NCBI RefSeq assembly: GCF_016907755.1
Contig: NZ_JAFBCN010000001.1
Coordinates: 4,588,001-4,652,000, forward strand
From: Cellulosimicrobium cellulans
Lineage (GTDB): Bacteria > Actinomycetota > Actinomycetes > Actinomycetales > Cellulomonadaceae
Length of the DNA stretch: 64,000 nucleotides
Direction of reading: 5' to 3'
Shown: positions 50,571-59,047 of the stretch, one piece after another
Numbering within the stretch: position 1 is the first letter of the stretch
How the letters are laid out: the number at the start of each line of letters is the position of its first letter
The notes under the pieces: generated by a model
Told to the model about the DNA's origin: nothing
The model's database searches: none
Seen by the model: only the letters and a program-made list of their open reading frames with translations
Made by a program: the position numbers and the translations under genes

Positions 50571-51206
50571 ATGGACACGGACGTCAGCACCACGGTCCAC
50601 GCCGAGAGCGCCGCGACCGCCCAGGACCCCGCAGAGCCCACGGAGCGGCCCCAGCACCTCGTCGTCATGGGCGTCGCGGGCTCGGGCAAGACGACGGTCG
50701 CCACGCTGCTCGCGCAGCGCCTCGGGACCGAGTACGCCGAGGCCGACCAGTTCCACCCGCAGGCCAACATCGAGAAGATGAGCGCGGGCACCCCGCTCAC
50801 CGACGAGGACCGCTGGCCGTGGCTCGAGGCGATCCGGGACTGGCTGAGCGCCGAGGCCGAGGCCGGTCGCTCCGGCGTCGTGACCTGCTCCGCGCTCAAG
50901 CGCTCCTACCGCGACCTGCTGCGCACCGCGCGCGGCCGCGTCTGCTTCGTCCACCTCGACGGCAGCCCCGAGCTCCTCGCGGAGCGCATGGAGCACCGCA
51001 GCGGCCACTTCATGCCCACGTCGCTCCTGCCCTCCCAGCTCGCCACGCTCGAGCCCCTGGACGACGACGAGCCCGGCTTCACGGTCGACGTCACCCGCAC
51101 GCCCGAGGAGATCGCCGACCTCGTGCTCGACCGGCGCGCCGGCTGCGGCGCGGCCGGCACGGGCTCCGCCACCGGCACGGCGACCGGGACGGGGGCCGAG
51201 CGATGA
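50571..51206 (+). CDS. gntK: Gluconokinase
   Basis: The product is 211 residues. A Thr/Ala-rich extension of about 28 residues precedes the kinase: P-loop VVMGVAGSGKTTVATLLAQ, EADQFHPQANIEKMSAGTPLTDEDRWPWL and CSALKRSYRDLLR. These match GntK/IdnK-type gluconate kinases, which make 6-phosphogluconate for the pentose phosphate pathway. The C-terminus has a Gly/Thr/Ala repeat tail. It overlaps gntP by 4 bases, so uptake and phosphorylation are coupled. Confidence 0.94.
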   Translation: MDTDVSTTVHAESAATAQDPAEPTERPQHLVVMGVAGSGKTTVATLLAQRLGTEYAEADQFHPQANIEKMSAGTPLTDEDRWPWLEAIRDWLSAEAEAGRSGVVTCSALKRSYRDLLRTARGRVCFVHLDGSPELLAERMEHRSGHFMPTSLLPSQLATLEPLDDDEPGFTVDVTRTPEEIADLVLDRRAGCGAAGTGSATGTATGTGAER

Positions 51207-52633
51207 TCGGCACGCTCACCCAGCACGCCACGACGTTCGCCCCGTCCGCCGTCGCGGCCGTCGCGCGCGCCGCGGAGGACACGCCCGCGACCGACGCCGG
51301 GACGGCCCAGCTCATCCTCGCCGCCGTCGTCGGCATCGCGACGATCGTCGTCCTCATCGTGTGGCTCAAGCTGCACCCGTTCCTCGCGCTCATGATCGGC
51401 TCGGCCGTGCTCGCGGTCGTGGCCGGCATCGACTTCGTCGACGCGTTCACCAGCTTCTCCGTGGGGCTCGGCTCGACCGTCGCCGGGGTCGGCGTCCTCA
51501 TCGCGCTCGGCGCGATCATCGGCAAGCTGCTCATCGACTCCGGCGGCGCCGACCAGATCGTCGACACGATCCTCGGGAAGACGACGCCGCAGCGCCTGCC
51601 GTGGGCCATGGCGCTCATCGCGTTCGTCATCGGGATCCCGCTGTTCTTCGAGGTGGGCGTCGTCCTCCTCGTGCCCGTGGTCATGCTCGTGGCCAAGCGC
51701 GTCCGGACCAACCCGATCCTCGTCGGCATCCCCGCGCTCGCGGGCCTGTCCGCGCTGCACGGCCTCGTGCCGCCGCACCCCGGTCCGCTGCTCGCCATCG
51801 ACGCGCTCGGCGCCGACCTCGGCCTGACGCTCGGCCTCGGCCTGCTCGTCGCGATCCCCACCGTGATCGTGTCCGGCCCGCTGCTGGCCAAGCCCCTCGC
51901 ACGCTGGGTGCCGCTCCCGCCGCCCACGTCCGTGCTCGGTGTCTCCGAGCGCGACGAGGACGCGCCGCGCCCGAGCTTCGCCGTCTCCGTCGGCGTCGTC
52001 CTGCTGCCCGTGATCCTCATGCTCGCGCGCACCCTCGTCGAGGTCAGCGGGTCCATCGACACCGGCTGGGGCCGCGTCTTCGAGTTCATCGGCACGCCGC
52101 TCGTCGCGCTCCTCATCACCGCGCTCGTCTCGCTCGTCGTGCTCGGCTCCGCGCTCGGTCGCACGCGCGACCAGGTGAGCAAGCTCGTCGACTCGTCGTT
52201 CGCGCCGATCGCGGGCATCCTCCTCATCGTCGGCGCCGGCGGCGGCTTCAAGCAGACGCTCGTCGACTCGGGCGTCGGCGACGTGGTCGCGAAGGGGATC
52301 TCCGACGCGAACATCACGCCGCTGCTCGCGGGCTGGCTCGTCGCCGTCCTCATCCGCGTCGCCACCGGCTCCGCGACCGTCGCGACCATCACCGCCGCGG
52401 GCATCATGGCGCCCATCGCCGCGACCCTCCCGCCCACGCACGCCGCGCTGCTCGTGCTCTCCATCGGCGCCGGGTCCGTGTTCCTGTCCCACGTCAACGA
52501 CGCCGGGTTCTGGCTCGTCAAGGAGTACTTCGGCATGACCGTCGGGCAGACGTTCAAGACGTGGTCGCTCATGGAGTGCGTCCTGTCCGTCGTCGCGCTC
52601 CTCGTGGTCCTCCTGCTGAGCCTGGTCGTCTAG
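51203..52633 (+). CDS. gntP: Gluconate:H+ symporter GntP family
   Basis: The product is 476 residues with 12-14 hydrophobic helices. Signatures of the GntP family include WLKLHPFLALMIGSAVLAVVAG, GIPLFFEVGVVLLVPV, HGLVPPHPGPLLAI and ATGSATVATITAAGIMAP. The HPFLAL and PPHPGP segments are typical of gluconate permeases. It would import gluconate with protons for the kinase upstream. A strong hairpin (52644-52675) follows the stop. Confidence 0.94.
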   Translation: MIGTLTQHATTFAPSAVAAVARAAEDTPATDAGTAQLILAAVVGIATIVVLIVWLKLHPFLALMIGSAVLAVVAGIDFVDAFTSFSVGLGSTVAGVGVLIALGAIIGKLLIDSGGADQIVDTILGKTTPQRLPWAMALIAFVIGIPLFFEVGVVLLVPVVMLVAKRVRTNPILVGIPALAGLSALHGLVPPHPGPLLAIDALGADLGLTLGLGLLVAIPTVIVSGPLLAKPLARWVPLPPPTSVLGVSERDEDAPRPSFAVSVGVVLLPVILMLARTLVEVSGSIDTGWGRVFEFIGTPLVALLITALVSLVVLGSALGRTRDQVSKLVDSSFAPIAGILLIVGAGGGFKQTLVDSGVGDVVAKGISDANITPLLAGWLVAVLIRVATGSATVATITAAGIMAPIAATLPPTHAALLVLSIGAGSVFLSHVNDAGFWLVKEYFGMTVGQTFKTWSLMECVLSVVALLVVLLLSLVV

Positions 52634-52643
52634 CGGCACGGGC

Positions 52644-52675
52644 GGGCGGCGCCGCGCGAACGCACGGCGCCGCCC
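52644..52675. terminator. Hairpin terminator after gntP
   Basis: GGGCGGCGCC (52644-52653) pairs perfectly with 52666-52675 around a 12-base loop, 10 bases after the gntP stop. No U tract follows, as is common in high-GC actinobacteria. Confidence 0.75.
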
Positions 52676-52730
52676 CGGCACGGTCACGCCGGGTGCTCCC
52701 TGGCCAGGTCCGGCACGACCGCGCCGCGAG

Positions 52731-52759
52731 GACCGCCCGGGCGCTCGGCCCGGGCGGTC
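52731..52759. terminator. Hairpin terminator for the chaplin-like gene
   Basis: GACCGCCCGGG (52731-52741) pairs perfectly with 52749-52759 around a 7-base loop. It lies 15 bases beyond the stop of the minus-strand gene at 52775, so it probably ends that transcript. Confidence 0.75.
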
Positions 52760-52774
52760 CCGTCGTGACGGACG

Positions 52775-54310
52775 TCAGCTCCGGTCGGTGAAGACCGGGG
52801 TGTAGGCGTCCGGGTCCGCGACCCAGGACTTCCGGCGGAAGCGCTGGAGCGTCAGGCCGAGGAGCGTGAGCAGCCCGGCCATCACGAGCAGCCCCAGGTC
52901 ACCACCCGCACCCGTCGTCGCGAGGGCCGTCGGGCCCGACGCGGCGACGGTCGTCCCGGCGGCCGTGGTGGCCATGGTGCCGGCGCCGGTGCCGATCGGG
53001 TGCAGCACGCGAACCACCGTGCCGTCCGTACCGTCCGTCGACCCCGGGTCAGCAGGATCCGTCGGGTCGGTCGGGTCGGTCGGGTCGGTCGGGTCGGTCG
53101 GGTCCGTCGGGTCCGTCGGGTCCGTCGGGTCGGTCGGGTCCGTCGGGTCCGTCGGGTCGGTCGGGTCCGTGGGCACGACGGCGGCCGTGGGGCACGCGGC
53201 TGAGGCGTCACCCAGCAGGCCGACACCCACGCCGCAGACGGTCACGGGGACCGTCACCGGCAGGTCGACGCCGAGGTCGGGCAGCGCCCCGAGGACGCCG
53301 TCCTCCCCGAGCAGGCCCCCGTCGAGGAGCCCGTCGCCCAGCAGGCCGTCCTCCCCGAGCACCCCGTCGAGCAGACCGTCGCCCGAACCGTCGCCGAGCA
53401 GGTCGTCGACGAGACCGTCCTCACCGAGCACGCCGTCCAGGAGGCCGTCGTCCCCGCCGAGCACGTCGTCGCCGAGGAGCCCGTCGCCGAGCAGGTCGTC
53501 CACCAGACCGCCGTCGCCCAGCACGCCGTCGAGCAGGCCCGTGCCCGGGTCACCGTCCGGCCCGGCCCCGTCGCCGGGGCCCTCTCCGGCGGTGCCGCCA
53601 CCGACGGTCGCGTCGCCGCCGATGCCGACGGCCACGCCGGAGACGTCGACCGGGACGGTGATCGGGGCGTCGACGTCGATGCCGGAGCCCTCGCCCGCAG
53701 TCGTGCCGTCGTCGCCGCCGGTGCCGGGCGCCGGAGCGGCCGGTTCTGCGACCGGTGCCACCGAGGCGTCGCCCAGGACGCCGACGGCCACGCCGGACAC
53801 GTCCACGGGGATCGTCACCGGCACGTCGATGCCCACGTCGGCCGGACCCGCCGGAGCGGGCTCGGGTGCCGGGGCGGGCTCCGGCGCGGGAGCGGGCTCG
53901 GCCGCCGGGGCGGGTGCGACGGCGGCGTCGCCCAGGACGCCGACCGCCACGCCGGACACGTCCACCGGGATCGTGACCGGGACGTCCACGGCCACGTCCG
54001 CCGGGTCCGCCGCGACGGGCTCGGGTGCCGGTGCGGGGGCCGGCTCGGCCGCCGGGGCGGGGATCACGGAGGCGTCTCCGAGCACCCCCACCGCGACGTC
54101 GGACACGGTCACGGGGACGTTCACCGGGACGTCCACCGACACGTCGGGAAGGACCTCGGTCACCTGGCTCAGCGGAGCCTCGACCGACAGGTCCAGCCCG
54201 AGGTCGCCGAGGAGGTCGCCCTCGGCTGCGTGGGCCGCTCCGGCCCCGACGACCACGAGGCCGCCTGTGACGAGCGCTGTGCGCAGCGCGCGTCGAACGA
54301 AGGTGTGCAT
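52775..54310 (-). CDS. Chaplin-like repeat surface protein with LAXTG sorting signal
   Basis: The product is 511 residues. A Sec signal peptide (about residues 1-28, ending AHA) precedes four copies of a VPVTVPVDVSGVAVGVLGDA-type unit without cysteine. A Gly/Asp/Leu-rich stretch of LLGDGLLDGVLGED repeats follows, then a fifth unit that has the chaplin-like Cys pair (VTVCGVGVGLLGDASAACP). About a dozen Thr-Asp-Pro repeats (9-bp units, about 53059-53172) make a spacer. The end has LATTG, a hydrophobic helix and RFRRK, a class E sortase sorting signal, then an unusually long tail of about 18 residues. It is probably a cell-wall-anchored, amyloid-prone hydrophobic surface protein. The name is inferred from motifs. 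Confidence 0.8.
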   Translation of the reverse strand: MHTFVRRALRTALVTGGLVVVGAGAAHAAEGDLLGDLGLDLSVEAPLSQVTEVLPDVSVDVPVNVPVTVSDVAVGVLGDASVIPAPAAEPAPAPAPEPVAADPADVAVDVPVTIPVDVSGVAVGVLGDAAVAPAPAAEPAPAPEPAPAPEPAPAGPADVGIDVPVTIPVDVSGVAVGVLGDASVAPVAEPAAPAPGTGGDDGTTAGEGSGIDVDAPITVPVDVSGVAVGIGGDATVGGGTAGEGPGDGAGPDGDPGTGLLDGVLGDGGLVDDLLGDGLLGDDVLGGDDGLLDGVLGEDGLVDDLLGDGSGDGLLDGVLGEDGLLGDGLLDGGLLGEDGVLGALPDLGVDLPVTVPVTVCGVGVGLLGDASAACPTAAVVPTDPTDPTDPTDPTDPTDPTDPTDPTDPTDPTDPTDPTDPADPGSTDGTDGTVVRVLHPIGTGAGTMATTAAGTTVAASGPTALATTGAGGDLGLLVMAGLLTLLGLTLQRFRRKSWVADPDAYTPVFTDRS

Positions 54311-54396
54311 GATCGTTCTCTCTCCTGCTCAGAAGTGGCTGGCGCACGACGGCGCCGGGTCGCGTCTGCCGCGCTCGGGGCGCGACGCGAGCCACG

Positions 54397-55530
54397 TCAG
54401 GCAGGAGAGACGGGGACCTCGAAGAACGTCGAGGGGTGGTTCGACCGCGCGTCGTCGACGACGGCGGTCCAGGACGAGAGCGCAGGGGCGTCGGCACCGT
54501 GGCCGAGCGCCGCGGGGTCGCCGCCCGACCCGGCGCGCTGGGCGCTGCCGGAGGGCGCGGGAGCGGTGCCGAGGCCGCCGTCGGACGGGACGCCGCCGGG
54601 GGCCGCGGGACCGCCGGAGGGCAGGGCCGCGCCGGGCGGAGCGCCGGCAGCGTCGAGGAGGCTCCCACCCCGGGGAGCGCTGACGAGGGAGGTCGGAGGG
54701 CCTGCGCGGTCCGCGTCGGGCGGTGGCGCGGGCGGCAGCTCGCCGCCCAGCAGCGGCACGGACGGCACGGCGGGTTCGACCTCAGCAGGGCCTGTCCATC
54801 CCGGCCCCGTCGGACCGGCAGGGCCCGGCGCCTCCGGGCCGGTCGCGGGTGCCTCGGGGAGCACGGGCGCGAGCGGGTCCAGCGGCGCGAGCGGCCCGGT
54901 CACCGGGCCGAGGACCGGGTCGGTGACCGGCGCCAGGACGTCGAGGACCGGGGTCAGCGCCTCCAGGACGGGTGTCACCGGGTCGAGTGCGGGCGACACC
55001 GCCCCGAGGACGGGGTTCACCACGGGGGCGACCGCACCAACGACCGGCGTCACGGCCGGCACGACCACGTCGAGGACGGGCGTGGTCACGGGGGCGACGG
55101 CGTCGGTCACGGGCTGCACGACGGGCGCCACGGGCGCGACGACCTGCTCGACCACGGGAGCGACCGGCTCGACCACCTGCTCGACGACCGGTGCGACAGG
55201 CCGCACGGCCTCCTCGACCACGGGCGCGGCCGGGGTCACGACCCTCTCGACCACCGGGGCGACCGGCTGGACGACGGGGGCGACGACGTCGCGCACGACA
55301 GGCTGGACGGCGTCCTGCACGACCGGGTCGACGACGGCCTGGACCGTCGAGGTCACCGGTGACAGTGCCTTGCCGAGTCCGAGCGGGTCGTCCGCGGCGG
55401 ACGCGCCACCCGCGGTCACCACGGCGAACGCGAGGCCCGCACCGAGGCCGCCGCCGGCCACGAGAGCGCGCACGAGCCAGCGGCGGGCGGCTGGTGCGCG
55501 CCTGCCCTGCGCGTCGTGCGTCGCGTCCAT
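54397..55530 (-). CDS. Secreted Val/Pro repeat protein
   Basis: The product is 377 residues. A basic start and hydrophobic stretch (about residues 16-42, RWLVRALVAGGGLGAGLAFA) end in GGASAAD, a likely signal peptide. Residues about 50-215 are degenerate 7-11 residue repeats of PVVxxVVxPVAPVVE type, which may form an extended or coiled surface fibre. The rest is Pro/Gly/Ala-rich, ending FFEVPVSPA, with no sorting signal. It lies 86 bases upstream of the chaplin-like gene on the same strand, so both may be made together for the cell surface. No catalytic motif is seen. The start ATG has a weak ribosome site. Confidence 0.72.
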   Translation of the reverse strand: MDATHDAQGRRAPAARRWLVRALVAGGGLGAGLAFAVVTAGGASAADDPLGLGKALSPVTSTVQAVVDPVVQDAVQPVVRDVVAPVVQPVAPVVERVVTPAAPVVEEAVRPVAPVVEQVVEPVAPVVEQVVAPVAPVVQPVTDAVAPVTTPVLDVVVPAVTPVVGAVAPVVNPVLGAVSPALDPVTPVLEALTPVLDVLAPVTDPVLGPVTGPLAPLDPLAPVLPEAPATGPEAPGPAGPTGPGWTGPAEVEPAVPSVPLLGGELPPAPPPDADRAGPPTSLVSAPRGGSLLDAAGAPPGAALPSGGPAAPGGVPSDGGLGTAPAPSGSAQRAGSGGDPAALGHGADAPALSSWTAVVDDARSNHPSTFFEVPVSPA

Positions 55531-55636
55531 CGTGCGCCCCGGGGGTCGTCGGTGCAGCGAAGGGGCGGGCCGGCAGGCCCGTCCGGGCTCACGGTAGGCA
55601 CGTCCCTGTGACGCCCACCACCGGGAGCGTCCGATT

Positions 55637-56803
55637 TCACCCGACGGTTGCCCCGAACACCAGGCCGAGCAGGTAGGTGGCGGCAGCCGCACCGAAGCCG
55701 ATGCCGATCTGCCGCAGCGCCCGCGTCAGGGGCGAGGTCCCCGAGAGCAGGCCGACCGTCGCACCGGTCGCCAGGAGCGCGATCCCCACGAGGAGCGTCG
55801 CGACACCCACGGCGACGAACCCCGTGAGACCGAAGAGGTAGGGCAGCACCGGGATGAGCGCGCCGGACGCGAAGAACAGGAACGACGACACCGCCGCCCC
55901 CATGGCCGTGCCGTGCGTCTCGTGCTCGTCCGCGCTGGGCGGCGGGGCGATCACGGTCTGCTGCGTGTACGTCGCGAGGACGTCGGCGGCGTGGTCCTCG
56001 GCCTCGGCGGGCGCCATGCCGCGCGCCCGGTAGACCAGCGCGAGCTCGTTCGCGTCGACGTCGAGGTCGGGCAGCGCCGCGGACGCCTGCGGGCTGGGCG
56101 TCGAGGCGTCGAGCAGCTCGCGCTGCGAGCGCACCGACACGTACTCCCCCGCACCCATCGACAGCGCGCCCGCGAGCAGCCCGGCGAGCCCCGAGAGGAG
56201 GACGGTGCTGTTCGACGCCCCGGACGCCCCGATGCCCAGGATCAGCGCGAGGTTGGAGACGAGCCCGTCGTTCGCGCCGAACACCGCGGCGCGGAACGTG
56301 CCCGACATGCGGTTGCGCCCGCGCGTCGCGAGCCCGCGCACGACCTCCTCGTGGATCCGCTCGTCGGCGGCCATCCTCGGCGTGGCGTCGGCGTCGGTCT
56401 CGTACGTCGAGCGCGCCTCGGCGCGCTGGGCGAGCGCGAGCACGAACACGCCGCCGAAGCGGCGCGCGAGCCAGCCGAGCGTCCGGGTGCGCCAGTCGCC
56501 GCGCAGGGGCTTGCCGACGTCGTCGCCGAGCAGGTCGAGCCAGTGCTGCTCGTGCCGCCTCTCCGCGTCCGCGAGCGCCAGCAGGATGTCGCGCTCCTCC
56601 CCGCTCCGCCGGCTCGCGAGGTCCCGGTAGACGGCGGCCTCGGCGCGCTCGTCGGCGAGGAACCGGCGCCACCGGCGGATCTCCTGCGGGGTCGGCGCGT
56701 GCCCGACGGCGGTCGGCGGGCCGGGGGGCGACGCCTCCCTGGTCCGGTCCCCCACCGGGCGTTCGGACGGCGTGCCGGGCTGCGGCGCGGGTGTCGTGGG
56801 CAT
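55637..56803 (-). CDS. VIT1/CCC1-type transporter with ferritin-like domain
   Basis: The product is 388 residues. After a Pro-rich start, an N-terminal ferritin-like domain spans about 40-165: RRFLADERAEAAVYRDLA, then ERRHEQHW and DERIHEEVVRGL, with the expected Glu and His metal ligands. A VIT family domain follows with five helices, starting FRAAVFGANDGLVSNLALILG and including GAGEYVSVRSQRELL. These proteins move iron or manganese across membranes; the ferritin-like part may load or sense the metal. The ATG at 56803 is a conservative choice. It is not linked to the neighbouring surface genes by overlap. Confidence 0.88.
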   Translation of the reverse strand: MPTTPAPQPGTPSERPVGDRTREASPPGPPTAVGHAPTPQEIRRWRRFLADERAEAAVYRDLASRRSGEERDILLALADAERRHEQHWLDLLGDDVGKPLRGDWRTRTLGWLARRFGGVFVLALAQRAEARSTYETDADATPRMAADERIHEEVVRGLATRGRNRMSGTFRAAVFGANDGLVSNLALILGIGASGASNSTVLLSGLAGLLAGALSMGAGEYVSVRSQRELLDASTPSPQASAALPDLDVDANELALVYRARGMAPAEAEDHAADVLATYTQQTVIAPPPSADEHETHGTAMGAAVSSFLFFASGALIPVLPYLFGLTGFVAVGVATLLVGIALLATGATVGLLSGTSPLTRALRQIGIGFGAAAATYLLGLVFGATVG

Positions 56804-56940
56804 GCGTCCATGATGGCGATGTCCGGCCTCGCCGTGTTGCGCGCGGCCGAACGAGGTCCGGCGGGTCCCCCCGACCCGCGTTCCGGGCGTCCCCAACCTC
56901 GTACCCGACCCGTGGCCCGGCGTCGTGGTTGGATCGGAGC

Positions 56941-57321
56941 ATGACCACTGGAGAGAACGAGCTGTCCCGCCCCGAGGTCGACGCGCCGGAGGGGCCCGCC
57001 CCCACGGAGCTCGTCGTCGAGGACATCACCGTCGGCGACGGCCCCGAGGCCACGCCGGGCGCGACCGTGAACGTGCACTACCTCGGCGTCGAGTACGAGA
57101 CGGGCGAGGAGTTCGACGCCTCGTGGAACCGCGGGCAGTCGATCAACTTCCCGCTGCGCAGCCTCATCGCGGGCTGGCAGCAGGGCATCCCCGGCATGAA
57201 GGTGGGCGGGCGCCGCAAGCTCGTCGTGCCGCCGGAGCTCGCCTACGGCCCCGCGGGCGGCGGCCACCGCCTGTCCGGCAAGACGCTGATCTTCGTCATC
57301 GACCTGCTCGGCGTGTCCTGA
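56941..57321 (+). CDS. FKBP-type peptidyl-prolyl isomerase
   Basis: The product is 126 residues. The FKBP fold is clear: VNVHYLGVEYETGEEFDASW, FPLRSLIAGWQQGIPGMKVGGRRKLVVPPELAYG and TLIFVIDLLGV. Tyr, Phe, Asp and Trp residues of the active pocket are in place. It has no signal peptide, so it acts in the cytoplasm on prolyl bonds during folding. It stands alone, divergent from the VIT-type gene and followed by a terminator hairpin. Confidence 0.94.
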   Translation: MTTGENELSRPEVDAPEGPAPTELVVEDITVGDGPEATPGATVNVHYLGVEYETGEEFDASWNRGQSINFPLRSLIAGWQQGIPGMKVGGRRKLVVPPELAYGPAGGGHRLSGKTLIFVIDLLGVS

Positions 57322-57335
57322 CCGACCGCTGACGC

Positions 57336-57372
57336 GCGAGAGGGCCCTGGTCGTCGACCGGGGCCCTCTCGC
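57336..57372. terminator. Bidirectional hairpin between FKBP and DedA genes
   Basis: Arms 57336-57352 and 57356-57372 pair over 17 bases (one G-T type mismatch) around a 3-base loop. It lies 14 bases after the FKBP stop and 39 bases from the convergent DedA gene stop. Confidence 0.85.
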
Positions 57373-57411
57373 TGTCTGCCCTGCCGGGCGTCGCCGTCGT
57401 GCGACCGGGCC

Positions 57412-58137
57412 CTACCGCGCGGGGCCGGGGCACGTGACCAGCGCCGCGTCCGTCTCCGGGGCGAGCGCGCCGGACGCCGTGCTCGCGACGGGTCCCGGCA
57501 CCGGAGCGGTGCCTCGCTCCCGGCGGGCCGCCCGGAGGCGGACCACCGTGTCGACGAGGACACCGAGGAGGATCCCGCCGACGACGCCCACCACGACGGC
57601 GAGGAGCGGGCTGTCGCCGACCCAGGCGGCGGCGAGCGTGCCGATGAGGACCGAGTAGGTGGCCCACACGACCGACGCGACGGCGGAGAGCGCCATGAAG
57701 CGGCGGCGCGAGAAGCCCACGGCCCCCGCGGTCACGTTGACCGCCGTCCGCCCGACGGGCACGAACCGCGCGCCCAGGACGACGGACGCGCCGCGCCGGT
57801 CGAGCGAGCGCGTCGCCCACGCGACGGCGCGCTGACCGCGCGGGCCGCGCAGCACCGGCAGCGCGCGCGTGCCGACCGCCCGGCCGAGCGCGTAGGCGAG
57901 CTGGTCGCCGCACCAGGCGCCGAGCGCCGCGACGAGCAGGACGAGCCCCCAGGCGACACCCCCGCCGGACTGCGCTCCGACGGCGAGCATGACGATCACG
58001 GTCTCGCCGGGGATCGGCGGGAAGAACCCGTCGCCCGCGGTCGTCGCGAACAGCGTCGGCAGCGCCCACACCGAGTCGACGAGCGCGAGCAGCCACGCCT
58101 CGACCTGTCCCCACAGCTCCACGACCCACGCGACCAT
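57412..58137 (-). CDS. DedA family membrane protein
   Basis: The product is 241 residues. DedA/VTT signatures are visible: FPPIPGETVIVMLA, GDQLAYALGRAVGTR, RFVPVGRTAVNVTAGAVGFSRRRFMALSAVASVVWATYSVLIG. DedA proteins are undecaprenyl-phosphate or phospholipid flippases in several bacteria. A family-typical acidic residue in FPPIPGE and Arg in RFVPVGR are present. The C-terminal 45 residues are an Ala/Pro-rich tail. It is divergent from the RNase HI gene, with 193 bases between starts and no obvious operator. Confidence 0.9.
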   Translation of the reverse strand: MVAWVVELWGQVEAWLLALVDSVWALPTLFATTAGDGFFPPIPGETVIVMLAVGAQSGGGVAWGLVLLVAALGAWCGDQLAYALGRAVGTRALPVLRGPRGQRAVAWATRSLDRRGASVVLGARFVPVGRTAVNVTAGAVGFSRRRFMALSAVASVVWATYSVLIGTLAAAWVGDSPLLAVVVGVVGGILLGVLVDTVVRLRAARRERGTAPVPGPVASTASGALAPETDAALVTCPGPAR

Positions 58138-58330
58138 GCGTCCCAGCCTCGACCGCGCGGCCGCCCGGCACCATGGGGTATCCCCCCGGTTCTCCCCTGA
58201 GGCGACCCCGACCGGGCGCCCGCGGACACGTGGTCCCACGACCCTCCGGTCCGGGGGACAATGTGGCTCGACGCATTCGCCTCCCCGCGCCGCAGCCGGC
58301 GGGCGGGGACGTCCGTGATCGAGGAGCGCT

Positions 58331-58927
58331 GTGATCACTGTCAGCACCGACGGCTCGTGCCTGAGCAACCCGGGCGGCGCCATCGGGTGGGCGTGGATCA
58401 ACCACGACGGCACGTTCGACTCCGGCGGCGCCGTGAGCGGGACCAACCAGGTCGCCGAGCTGACCGCGCTGCTCCAGGCGGTCCGTGCGCACCCCGGGGC
58501 GGAGCCGCTGCTCATCGAGTCCGACTCGCAGTACGCGATCAAGTGCGCGTCCGAGTGGGTCGTCGCCTGGAAGCGCAAGGGGTGGCGCACCGCGGGCGGG
58601 CAGCCGGTGAAGAACCTCGAGCTCGTCCAGGCGATCGACCGGGTCATCACCGAGCGCGCGGGGCCCGTCCGGTTCCGCTGGGTGCGCGGCCACGTCGGCG
58701 ACCCGTTCAACGAGCGCGCCGACCAGCTCGCGGGCCTCGCCGCCCAGGACTGGGCCGCCGGTCGGGGTGATCTCGACGGCACGCTCGTCCCCGAGCTCGG
58801 CGACCCCACGCGACCGGTCGGCCGTGCGCCGGCCACCGCGCCCGTCCCGACCGCCGCCTCGCACGTCCCGGCACCGAGACAGCCGACCTCGGAGCCTGCG
58901 TGGGACATGGACACCCTGTTCGACTGA
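58331..58927 (+). CDS. rnhA: Ribonuclease HI family protein
   Basis: The product is 198 residues from a GTG start with a GAGGAG site. The catalytic carboxylates are in order: Asp7 (STDGSC), Glu43 (AELTALL), Asp65 (ESDSQY) and Asp131 (ERADQLA), with His121 in RGHVGD. It cleaves RNA in RNA-DNA hybrids. The C-terminal 55 residues after the domain are Pro/Ala/Thr-rich and end in an acidic WDMDTLFD motif, which could bind a partner. The neighbouring gene is a DNA glycosylase, but a palindrome of about 54 bases separates them. Confidence 0.92.
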   Translation: MITVSTDGSCLSNPGGAIGWAWINHDGTFDSGGAVSGTNQVAELTALLQAVRAHPGAEPLLIESDSQYAIKCASEWVVAWKRKGWRTAGGQPVKNLELVQAIDRVITERAGPVRFRWVRGHVGDPFNERADQLAGLAAQDWAAGRGDLDGTLVPELGDPTRPVGRAPATAPVPTAASHVPAPRQPTSEPAWDMDTLFD

Positions 58928-58941
58928 CGCCCCCACCCGCC

Positions 58942-58995
58942 GAACACGACCTTGGTGTCGTTATCGAGCGGATAGCGCCATCAACGTCGTGCTCG
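58942..58995. repeat. Imperfect palindrome, copy B of the 3.1-kb element
   Basis: Arms 58942-58965 and 58971-58994 pair at 19 of 24 positions around a 5-base spacer. The right arm, read in reverse, shares 21 of 24 bases with the left arm of the palindrome at 3075-3100 (GAGCACGACGTTG...). It lies between the RNase HI and glycosylase genes. Confidence 0.75.
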
Positions 58996-59047
58996 ACGCC
59001 GCGCAACGTCGAGCTCGACCGTCGGCGGCGGGTGCGACGATGGTCCG

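Noticed and set aside
53059-53172. Short tandem repeats resembling a repeat array such as CRISPR or a satellite
   Set aside because: The 9-bp unit has no spacers and is fully explained as coding for Thr-Asp-Pro repeats in the chaplin-like protein.
58138-58330. tRNA or structured RNA between dedA and the RNase HI gene
   Set aside because: No cloverleaf or anticodon arm could be built. The GC-rich segments pair only weakly.
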